Origin: Puniceicoccaceae bacterium
GTDB taxonomy: Bacteria; Verrucomicrobiota; Verrucomicrobiia; Opitutales; Coraliomargaritaceae
Direction: 5' to 3'
DNA length: 64,000 bases
Assembly (NCBI GenBank): GCA_018402305.1
Contig: JAGYJE010000012.1
Coordinates: forward strand, 1 to 64,000
The notes under the pieces are model-generated. The model worked only from the letters and a program-made list of their open reading frames with translations, did not search any database and was not told where the DNA came from. This document shows positions 27,001-39,000 of this stretch, in pieces. The number at the start of each line of letters is the position of its first letter. The first letter of the stretch is position 1. The position numbers and the translations under genes were made by a program.

Positions 27001-30000
27001 TGCTCTCGACGCTCGACCGCCTGACTTCCGGCGAGACGCTCGCGGCTGCCTTGACCAGCGGCGGTGGCATCGATAGCCGCGCAGCCGTTATCCTCGAAAT
27101 AGACGGAGCCAATAACAACCTGCTCTTCCGTGCGATCCATCAAGGCAGCCTGAATAATGGGGTCGCCATCCAGGCGGTCTATGCGCCTGACCAAACCGAA
27201 GGTGTTGAGGTGAGCTACGATACGGTAGCCAAGGTCCTGACCATCGCCATCCGTGGTCTGGGTGTGAATGCCAACGATCTCGTGACGCGCCTGCAAACCT
27301 CCCAGGCCACGGGGATGAATGCCTTCCGGTCTGCCTTTGAGGTCTCGCTCTATGCGGAAACCCAGGCAAGACTCTTTACGGACTCTATTTGGCAGGTGGA
27401 AGGCACCAATATCGCCGGCCCGATTCAGCCGCTCGGAGATATCAATAACGACGGTGCCGATGATTTTGCCCTGACCCGCAGCCGCGAGGATTCCGGTGCC
27501 GCCTCCGGAGCTGTCTTGATTTACACCGGGTCCGCCGACTGGCGTCTGCCGGTGAGCGCCGCAAGCGATGCCGCGCTCAGCACCTTCGTTCGAATTAACC
27601 AAGCCAGCCGGGGCGAGTTGGGCTCCACCTCCATCTTCAGTGACCTCAGGGTGACTGCGGGCGACTTCAATGGCGACGGGCGTATGGACCTGGTCATTGG
27701 ACGCCCCGAGTTTATCCGCGTGACCGGGCAGTTGGATCAATACACCCCCGCCCAAGTGCTCACGAGCCGCACGAGTGGCGCCGTCTTCACATTCTTCTCG
27801 ATTGCCAACCGAACCACGCCGACCTTGCAATTAAGCGATGCCCAAATCGTGATCGAGGGGCAGGGGGAAACCGACCGCTTGGGTATGCTTGCTTCGACCC
27901 CGGCTATGGATGTGAACGCGGATGGAGTGGATGATCTCTTCATGGGCGCCGCCACCGCCAACGGATCCTTGGGTGGGGTTACGGTCAACGCGGGTCGCCT
28001 CTACCTCATCTACGGCAGCCGCACCATCGAGGCCATGCCGGATCGTGGCTTCGATATCCTGACAAATCGCAGCATCGCCGGTGCCGGTAGCTTCCTCGTC
28101 GATACCGGCATTGGTCGCCCATCTGCCTTCTTCGATGCGGATCTGACGGGGGATGGCAACCTCGACAGCGACCGCTACACCCTTCTGCCCGGGCAGGGCG
28201 ACAAGTGGTATCGCTTCACCACGCTCGGCGATGGCGCTCTCGGTGACATGATCCGCCTCGACCCGATTGCGGGTGTGCAAAGTGAACAAGTCATCCGGGG
28301 AATGTCCGGTGTCTTGACCGAAACCAGCCCTCAGCTCTTTGAAGTCAACCTGAGCGGAGTGGGCATGACTTTGCTCAACCCGAGCGATCAGGCCATTCTC
28401 GAATTTGACTTGACGCCCTACCTCGGCCAATTGGACAACCCGAATATGCTTAAACGGGTAACGCTGCGCCTCGCTGGCCTGAGCAGCAGCGATGTGGCGT
28501 TGCCGGAAAATATTGAGCTGCTGGCTGCCTTCGGTCCCCGTGACCTGGCCTTCACCGTTCGCCGGGATGATGGGCGCAGTGAACTGTGGCGCAGCGATGG
28601 CACTCCCTTTGGTAGCCAGCGTATTCTTATCCTGGATAATGAAGCGGTCGCATTGCACGCGGTCGCGGAGCGCCTCTTTGTTGTTCATTATGATGTCGAT
28701 ACCGATCGCTATGAGGTCTCTAGCCTCAATGACGCCGGCACGGGATTGACCTATGAAAGCGGAGTTGGCCCGCTCTTGCAGGCGCCTACGCAGTTTGCCG
28801 GTAATGCCCAGCGCTTCTACTTTACGGCAGGGGGCACCGTCTTCAGCGGAACGAATGCCGGCTCGGCCGTTGCCATGAATGAGCCGAGCGGGGTTACCCG
28901 TCTTCTTCAAAACACCGATTCCGAAGTTTATGCTATCAGCGCGAGCCAGCTCTGGAAGCTGGATGCGGGCACGGCGACAATTGTCGAGCGCTCGGCAGCC
29001 GTCCTCGGTGGTGAGGCCTTGGCCGCTGCAGGCGATTGGGTCTTCTACCGGGATCTGGTCGAAGGCGTGGAGCTGATGTGGTTTGCCCGTCTCGGTGGTG
29101 ATACGCCCAACGCGGAAGCGATGCCACTCACGCATGATACCGGTGGCAATCTGGTTTCGATTTCGGAAGTGCTGGCCGTCGGAGAACACCTCTATCTCAT
29201 CGGTGCCGCTACTGACGGGTCCGGACTCTTCCATCTCGCGCCCGATAGCACGGTCCTCACTCAGGTGGCAGATGCGCTGGCCAATCCAGCAGACCTAATG
29301 GCTCTGTCCGGCAACCGTCTGGCCTTCAACTACGGTGCGGATTTTGCCCGTAACGGTATCGCAGTCATCGATACGGAAAGCGATCCGAGCACTGTCGCCG
29401 CAAACGCGGAGATGGATGCCGATGCAGGCAACATCGCTCGGCTGTTCGCCTTTGATAATCTCCCAGGGGCCAGCGACGGCCACTTCTTCTTTGCTGCGGA
29501 AAACGCCGCTGGCAACGAAGTCGCCTGGAAGGCCGGCTTGAACGGTGCAAGTCTGACTTTCAGCCAACTGAGCAGCGATGCGGATGCACCGATCCGCCCG
29601 GACGAGTTTATCCAGCTGGGCAGCGACATCTTCTTTGTCGCCACGAACAGTCTGAATGGTCGTGAGGTCTTCAAGTATGACGGCAGCGCCATTGCCCTCG
29701 CGGTGGATCTTCGTCCAGGCGCGGCCAGCAGCGATCCCGCCGATCTGGTCGTGATCGGTGGCCAACTCTACTTCTCCGCCTTCTCCGAGGATTCATCAAG
29801 CCGTGAGGTCTTCTTCCTCACTGCGGGTAGTAGCGGGATCAATCTGGATGCTCCGGGCCTCGACAACGCCCTCAATTTCACCCCACCGGAGGGCACTGAT
29901 CAACCGGGCGTCACCATCACCACGCCGATCGCGGGCAGTGATACCGACCTGAATCCGATCGTTGCCGAGGTATTGGGCAATGAACTGATCGTCCGTGTCG

Positions 30001-33000
30001 TTCCCGGCGTGACCACCGCCAACGATGTGGTCGCTTACTTCGCCGCCGGTAATCCGGGCGCCAGCACTGAATGGGTGGTGACCCTGGGCACTGACAGTGA
30101 GGGCGCGAATCCAAATTCAGGGAACGGCGAACTCCTGGCGGGTGAATTCACCGTGACCGGTGGTACCCTGGCCGTGGACAATACCCGCCCACTGAACCTT
30201 CCGGGTACCAGCGCGTCATTGATCCTCAGTGAGCGCGCAGGGCGCAGCGCGCTTGCCGGGCTCACCGTGGTTTGGGCTGCTGGCAGCGACGTCTCGGCAG
30301 CCTATGATGCCACCGAAAATGCCCTGACGCTGACCTACGTCCCCGCTGTGACCACGGTTGAGGCTCTTGCCCTCGCGATTGGTCAAGTGGGTGCCGAGGT
30401 CGCCGGCATCCCATTCCGTAGCGAGGTTGTCGGAAATGGCGCGGACGTCCTGACGGCGATCGCAGGTCAGTTCAGTCAGGGCACCAACGAAGAAAACGCC
30501 ACCGCCACGCTGAGCCTGAGCACGGGATCTATTGAGATCACCGCCGCTTCCGCCGGAAGCGATTGGAATGGCTCGATCTTCCGCGTGGTTGGGGCTTACA
30601 GTGATGCCGAAGGCAACGCGCTGGATACCAATACGCCAGTTGCGATTCACGAATCCGACGGGACCTATACCATCTACATTCTGCCGGGTGAGGCCTCACT
30701 CGAAGCCGTTGCCGCCGCCATTGACGAACTCGCCGACTTTAATGCCACGGTGGGAAGCCCACTGGATGAGGCGGGTGATCTCGATGCCGCCCTTGAACTG
30801 GGAGGCAGCCTCGAGCTGGACAGCAACCGTGGCACCCGCACAATCACCTTCGATGATGAGCAGCTGGCTGTTGTCAGCGGCAACGAGTATACCATTCGTC
30901 TTGACGATACCGACTTCACCGTGACCGCGAGCTCAACTGATCTGGCTACTTTGCTTGCCGATCTGGCCGCAGAAATTGACGGGGCCGAGGGTTACAGCGC
31001 ATCGAGCGAGGGCTTCGTCCTCAGCATCAGCGAGGGTGCTCACGCAGCCAGTATTACGGTTTCTGAGGGCACGACTGCCTGGACTAGCGGCATCGCCCTC
31101 GCGCTCTTCGAAGATTCCATCCTGGAGCTGTCCTTTGGCGAGCAAAGCCTCATTGTAAATGCCGGAAACAGCGAGATCGGTGTGGATCTGCGCCTTGACG
31201 GGAGTGCCGGATCGGGGGCAGGTGTCTCCGCTTCCTTTGCCGATAATATCCTGACCGTTCTTTACGAGCCGGGCACCTCAACTCTGGGGGCAATCGCGGC
31301 CGCGATCAGCGCGCTCGCGGATTTTGCCGCTTCGGCCTCAGATGGCGCAATGGTCCTGGACTACACCGCTTCTGTGACAAGTGCGGGCGGCGTCGACCCT
31401 GTTGCTGCGGTCGCCACCAGTACCCTGCCGGATGGTAGCCTGCTGACGCTGACCTCCACCGATGACAGTAACCATGCCGACTTCAGCTCACTGCTGCTGA
31501 ACATCACCACCGCAGCGACCGCCTCGGCTACGACCGATAGCGCACTGACCATTGCCCTGGTCGATGGTGCCACGACACTCGCTCAACTCAACGACCTGCT
31601 GGCGGGTGTCGCTGCACTCGATGCGCTTGTGGCAAGCAGCGATCGCCCCAGTGAAGCGTCGGGTGATCCGCTCATCAGCAGCCTCGGTGAGTATCAAGCC
31701 GGCTCGCCCGCGCAACCCGCCACGGCCGAGGTCCGCGCTCCTGGCTCCGACAATGACTTCACGATCCTCGCCTCGCCACGCCTTGAGGACTACACGGTTC
31801 GCTTTGAAGATGGCGGCCCCGGCAGTGAGGTCATTATCCAGGTCGTTGATGGAGTCATTGCCATATCGATCGACTTCGGTTCGACACAGGCGGATGCAAT
31901 TGTTGAGGCATTGAATACTCCGTTTACCTACACGACCTCGTTTGCAGGGGGAGATTCGGATAACGCGGCCTCCGGCAGCTTTACTATTCTGGATAATGTT
32001 CTGAAGGTCGCGGCGACGGCTAATGGTTCGGCCTTTAATGACATCCGGATTGATCTGGTGGGTGATGCCAGCGCCACGGCTTTGAGCGCAGTTTGGGTCG
32101 GCGACGACGTGCCGGGCACCGACAATCGTAGTCTCACGGTGACCTATCTCCCGGATGTGACGACGCTGGGCGAAATAATTGCCTTCCTCGAGAGTTACGA
32201 GGGCGCCAAGATCGGTATCGATGATCCGGATACGGTGGCTATTGATGAGCGAACGGAAGTCCGCTTTACCGCATCGGTGGAAGCGGGTGGTAATGCCGCC
32301 GACGCGATTCTGAGTCTGGGCGCCGCCTTCCTGACCGAGATCGCTGCCTCGCAAGTGCATGCCGGGCAGGGCGTGATCAACCCGGCTACCGTCCGTCTGG
32401 GTGGGCTGCCCACATTGAGCGACCCCAATCTATTCAACCCGCGGGAATTCACTGTGGTCGATGGCCGTCTCTTCTTCGTGGGCGATTACTATGAAACCCT
32501 CACCGGTTCGCTGACCGGAGGTGGTGATAGTCAAGGGGCCAGCGCTTCTTTGACCCTGGGCAGTGAGGGTCTGACTATTTTCGGCTCAAACGACGGTAGC
32601 GCTGATGCAACGGGCACTAACTTTAACGGGATCGAGGTCGTGCTTAGTGCAAATTCCGCGGATGGCGTGCAGGTCAATTATAATGCCAGCGAAGGTGTGC
32701 TCAGCATTATCTACCAGTCGGGCGAGTCCTCCTTCCAGGACTTGAAGGATGCGGTTGATGCCTTGCCCAATTTTGGTTTGAGCTATGACGACATCAATCT
32801 TGGAGACACGCTCGCCCCGGTGAACAAAGTACAGCTCTGGCGCCAGACCGCCGCCGAATCCACCTCCCTTGAGCGGGTGCAGCCTGCCAACTTGGAATTG
32901 GGCGCCGGGGTTAGCCTCTCGATGACGGATGCCGGACTCCTTATTGCGGACGCTAATGGAGGTATTCGATTGCTCGATACGGATAGCGATCTTCTTTCCA

Positions 33001-36000
33001 CGGTGCGCTCTGCTGGAAGCTTCGACAGTTACGCATTGATGGCAGACGGGCAAATCGCCCTGCTCGAAAATGACGGGCGTGTGCGCCAGTTGGCTCTCGC
33101 CGGTGGATCGACCCGCTCGGCCGTAAGGTCGCAAGCATGGCTCGATCTGCCCCTGGCTACGGCCCACGAGAATGCGTTCTTCCTGGTGGATGATGATGGC
33201 TCGCGCCAAGTGCTCTATAAAGTCGAAGGCAGCAGCGCAGTGAGCTTGCTTGAGCTGGAGCCTGGCGTTCGCTTTGAGCAGCTCTTCTCGGTGGCTGGGG
33301 AGCTCTATTTCACGACGATTGATTCAAGCAATGGCTTGCTGCTCTCCCACCTGGACACCGCGACCGGGGAATCGGAAGCGGTCACCCTGTCCATTGAAAC
33401 CGATACGGGCTCGACCGTGGTGGACACCACCAGCACGGCAGGCTCCTTCCATTCTTTCGAGGCCGTTGGTGGTGATTCTGGTGATTCGATTCTCTTTGTT
33501 TATACTATGCCGGGGACCAATCGCCTCGCAGTCATCGAGGCGCCCGATAGCGATCCAGCCGCCGCTCGCCAGGTTCGGGACATCGGCTCGGGCACGGTTT
33601 CTGAAATGACTGGGGTCGGTGACCGTGCTTACTTCCGCTTTGGTAATGCCCGGGGTGCCTACCTCTGGTCCAGCGATCTTAGCTTCAGCGGCACCAAGCG
33701 TGCGACCAACCCGCGGGATGATACCGTCGTGCAGGTGCTCAACCCCAGCGAGTTGACGGCCTTCGGAGACCAGCTCTTCTTTGTCGCTCCCTCGGTGGAG
33801 GCTGCGGGCGTTCTCTGGGTTTCACAGGCCGATCCGGATGATGAGGCTGCGCTGGAGACGGCGCCTCTTGTCGATCTGGTCGATTCGGTCGTCCCGCCGC
33901 TGCTCGTATCCGTCCTTGATGAGGAGGGTGACGGTGTTGTATCCGCGGCGGATGGTTTGGCGGAACGGACGGCCGTTCTTTATTCGGCGGAGTCGGCCAA
34001 CCAGGCCTTGATCGATGTCACGGAAATGATCCGGGCCTACCTGGCTGCCGGGAAGACCCGAATCACCTTTGCGGTCTCACTCGATATGGAAGCCGATGCA
34101 GTCCCCTCGGACGGCTTTACGATTGCCCATGCGGACGCTCAGGATGGCTCTCAGCTGGAGGTGGTTACCGGATCAGTGGCCTCGGTCACGGGTTCCCTCT
34201 ACAGCGAGGAAGGCCGTCTGCTGCAATCCAACCAACCCGTCATCGACCTCAGCCAACTGCCAGCCGCGACCTATTTCCTTCGGGTGAACGGTCCCTCGGA
34301 TTCGATTGAATGGGTCCAGCGTGGCAGCGCGACTATCAAAGCCGAAGGGAACTCTCTCGGTGCGGCCAAAGACTACACCTACTTTATTCGCGAAAACGAA
34401 TTGCGCCGCTCCAATGGCTTCCTCGGGGAGAGCGACTTCCTCGACACCGTCGTCCGGTCGGGCCCGGAGGCGAACGATGTGATCCGTGGTGCTGATCTCC
34501 AACTCATCGGTGGCGCGGGCGACCATTTCTACTTCACCCGTATTGAAAGCGACACCGATAGCGGTGCGGAGTCCGTTGTGCTCTGGGAAGTTTCCGGCCA
34601 GTTCGCGCAGCGTGTGGGTGAAATCAGCGGGCAGGCCGATGCATGGGTCGCAGTCAATGAGACCCTTGTCTTCAATGTGGGCAACACACTCTACGCGGTC
34701 GAAGGCATTGAGTTGACTGAACTTGCGGTTTACGAGGATAGCTCGATTCGCGCCCTGACCGCCGCCGCGGGCCGCGCAGTTTATATCGTCACCCAAAATG
34801 GGGAGCCGCAGGAAGACAATCCGGGCCGTTGGCACGCCAGCGATGGCACCACCGGGGGGACCCTTCGTCTCGACGGGGTCAATGCGGGCGGGCAATCCGC
34901 CGGGGATGTGGTCGCAGCGGGCGGCTTCCTCTTCTACCTTGAAGCGAAGGCCGGCCAGCTGACCCTCTGGCGCGCAAAGCCGGGCGAAGGTCAGGATTAT
35001 GGCGCTGAGCCACTCGCGGTGCAGGCGCTCAGCTCGGTCGATGCGGTCGACTGGTCGATCCTTGCAGTGTCAAACTTTAATGTGCTCTTCACCGTGACGG
35101 ACGCAGAGGGCAAGGTTCAACTTTGGATCAGTAACGGCAATGGCGATGGGCTCCTCGGCGGTCAAGCCGCGGGCACTGTGCAAATCAATGAAGATCTCGG
35201 CGGGGAGGCCGCCTTTGTTGGCAGCTTTAATAACCGTATGTTCTTCGTCGTGGACGACGGCCACAAACAAAGCCTCTGGTCCACCGAGGGCACGGCCGAG
35301 CTCACCTTCGTGGTGGTCGATACTTTGCCGGGTGAGGCCCGCAATCACGTGGTCTGGCAAGGGGAGACCTACTTCATCGCCGGGCCGAATCTGAGCCCGC
35401 TGCTTTGGAAACTCACCGAGTCGGGTGCGGAATTTGTCAGCTTCCTGCCGGTCTTTGCGGATAGTTTGACCGCGGCCGGCGACCAGCTCGCCTTTACCGC
35501 GATCTTTGAAAATGATTCCTCGAGTGGTGATGCACTTTATGTGACCGACGGCACTGCGGATGGCGTCCGCATGGTGGTTGAGCTCTCTCCGGTGAATCCG
35601 GGCCGGATTTCCGGTATCGCCATGACGGCCAATGGAATCGTCTTCACCGTCCAAAATAATGATGCGGTCATCGACGGCTTCGTTGATTACAGCCTATGGA
35701 TCTCCAACGGCTTCCGGGATGGCACCTATCCCATCCTCAGCAGTAATGGAGGCTCGCTTCCTTTCGGCAAGGCCGGCACAGCTCAGGACGATCCAATTCG
35801 TCCGGAACTACTTCGAGTGGTCGGTGCCGTTGCCTTCTATGCCTTCGACGGGCGCATTATCGCGACCGATGGTTCGGCTCAAGGCACCCGGATACTCAAT
35901 CCAAATGAGGCAATCACCGCTGTCGACGTGATCGAGAGCGACGGTCGCCTGGTCATTCTTGACGACAAGGGCCGGCTCTGGATGACGGAGGGTAATCTGG

Positions 36001-39000
36001 TCGGTCTGCCCTTCAGTATTGAAGTGAAAGCCCCTGTGGCAGGCCGTTCGCACTCAGTCGGCGATGCCGATCGCATCAATGGAGGCGAGGGCAATGATAT
36101 CCTTATTGGCAATGGCGATCACGATAGCCTCTTCGGCGGTGGTGGCACCAATTTCTTTATCGCGGAAGGCAAAGAAATTCGCGACTTGCAGCCGTTTGAA
36201 AACTTCGCCCTGCCGCCGATCCAGGAATTCAGCTTCCAACAACCACGTTCGAGTGATACCGAGGTCTGGATACCGGACACCAATCTGCGTGCTGCCATCG
36301 CTCGGGCCCTGAATATCCCTGTCACCGAAGGCTTCGACGGTCGCCCCGTCATCCATGGCACGATCATGGCGAGCCAACTGGCCACCCTTGTGGAGCTGCA
36401 GGCCCCCAATGCCGGCATCCAAAGCGTCGTCGGCCTCCAGTTTGCCCGCAACCTGAAAGTCCTCAACTTGAACGGTAATCGTGTCGAGGATCTCTCCATC
36501 CTGGTGCCCGCCACCGATCCGGTCTCCGGTGCCATCACCGGCCTGTCCAACCTTCGCGTCTTTAGCATGGATTATAACGGCATGGGCATCCTCAGCTTTA
36601 ACGGCGAAGATGACAATGGCGACGGCGAATACGTGGACTTTGCCGGGCTTGTCAGCGAGATCCAAACAACCGTCACCTTCTGGTTCCGCACGGACAACCT
36701 TGGTCAGCCGATGGGCTTGTTCTCAATGGATAGCGGCACCCGCGGGGAAGGTGGGCTGGATCGCTCCATCTTCCTCGACGCGTCGGGCCGTATCGGTGCC
36801 TTCATCTACGGCGGTGCCGACAAAGGCTACGAAGTGATCCGCAGCGCCGATGATAGCAACTTCGCCGATGGGCAGTGGCACCACGTCGCCTACGTCTTCA
36901 GTGCAAACAGCAATGTCGCGCAGCGTCTCTACGTCAACGGCACTGAGGTGGCCCGAGGCACCTTCACTTCCTCCAGCATGTCGATTCAGGACGGCTTTAA
37001 TCTCGGCTTTGCCCATGCGGTCAGTGATGCGCCCGCCGGCGCCAGCATTGTCGCCGGGGGGATCCCGAATAAGCCCGGCTCAGCCGCTTACTTCAAGGGC
37101 GACATGGATGAGCTGCGTATCTGGGATCAGGCCTTCTCCAATGTCCTGGTCAATGCCGACATGATCAGCGGCTATCCGGGCGAGCGTGTCACGCTAGTGG
37201 GCTACTGGAGCTTCGATCAGGCACCCGGTAGCTTTGTTACCGATCACAGCCTGTTCCGCCGCAACGGCGTCATGGGCGGTGGAAATGCCGACCGCGCCCC
37301 GGCCTTTAATTTCATGCAGCCGGATCCAGCCAACCGTCCGGCGCCTGGCCTGGCAGAGTTTGCCGGCGTCGGCCCCGAGCGCACGCTCTTCCAGACCATC
37401 ATCCGCGATCTTGGCCGCCTCAATGTTCCGGGGCCGCTCGAAAAGGTCAGCTTGGCCTACACTCGTATCGATGTGCTCGATCCACTCAGCAACCTGCCGG
37501 CGATGAACTTCATTGACCTCACGGGTGTCGTGAATCCACAGGAATCGACGCTGGGCGTGATCGTGGATCATAGCGATCCAAGCGAACCGCAAACCCGTTT
37601 GTTCACCACCAAGGATGGCACCGTGGTTGCCGTCGAAGGCGACCGCACCCTGGTCTTGAGCGCCGGCACCTGGGCATGGCGCCGCCTGACCGTGGGTGAT
37701 GGCGTTGATGCCGACGAGCACTTCGAGCTGGAAGTCGACGAGTCCACCAATGAGTTGATCGTCCGCGCCTTCGGCGAAGAACAACGCTTCAGCCTCGCCG
37801 ACTTTGATCAAATCCTGTTTGACGGCGGCAATGCCAACGACTCGTTGACGATTGTGGGCGACTTGCCCATTGACCTCTACGCCTTCGGTGGTGATGGGAA
37901 CGATCACCTCGTGGGTGGCCATGCTGACAACTATCTCTTCGGTGGTGCGGGTAATGACACGCTCACCGCGCAGGGTGGCTACAGTGTGCTGACGGGTGGC
38001 CGTGGTGACGACACCTACCGTCTCCTCGATGATTGGGGCAGTGCTTTGGTTAACGAAAACCCCAACGGTGGACGCGATACAATCGACTTCTCCGGCGTGG
38101 CGCAAAACCTGGAAATCAATGTGCGCGGTATTTCCCGCACGGCGGACGGTCTCAACACCGTCGGCCATGCGGCCAACACGATTGAGCGCTTTATTGGAGG
38201 CGCGGGTAACGATAGAATGAACCTGCATCGCGAGGAGGGCGGATTGCTCGAGCTGGATGCGGGCCAATTGGTCTGGGATCGCGTCGTCATCACCCATAGC
38301 AATATTGAGAAAATTGACATTCGCTTCGTTAACGAGGCAGGCGATCGCACCGGTGTGGTCCGTGTCCTCGCCGACCAAGACTACAGCGGGCGCGAGCTGC
38401 GCATCGAAGCACGGGGCATCGACATCCGTGCCTCCATTAAGGCGGAGGGCCTCTCCTTGCAGGCCACCAACATTATCGGTATTCGCCAGGATTTGAATAT
38501 CGAAACCGGCCTTGGCCGTTTGATTACGCTCGAAGCGGATCGCATGCGCATTGCCGCTGATAATGGAGTCGGCGATGTCAATAGGCAACTCTACATCAAG
38601 GCGGGCGTGCTCGAAGCCCAAACCAAGGGCGCGGCTGGAATCTACCTCGTCGTGCTGAATGATGCGGTTATTGGCAACGTTCAGTTTGATGCCATTGGTG
38701 CGGAGACCACGGGCTTGCAGACGGGTGCCGGCGGCAATATCCACTTGGTCAACCTTGCGGGCGTTCTCACCGTTAATGAGGCGATCCAAGCCACCGGCGG
38801 GCGCGTTGTGATCACCAGCGAACGTATGGACGTCCAGGCGGCAATTGCCAGCGTTCGCGAAATCAATGGCCAAACCTTCCGCGGCACTCTCGTGCTGCAA
38901 CCGCTCTCGACCCGCACCTCCATTGGTCTGGCCACCACAGGTGGGCAAACTCTGCACTTATCGGCTTCCGAAATCGCCCGCTTTATGAATGTTTTTGATT

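Noticed and set aside
27831-29234. Minus-strand open frame of 467 codons
   Set aside because: Antisense shadow of the PPC-like and ELWxxDGT region; no homology-like features.
37194-38957. Long minus-strand open frame (587 codons) opposite giant A
   Set aside because: It lies wholly opposite strong LamG, RTX and beta coding sequence, its translation has no recognisable domain, and long antisense frames are expected in GC-rich repeat genes.
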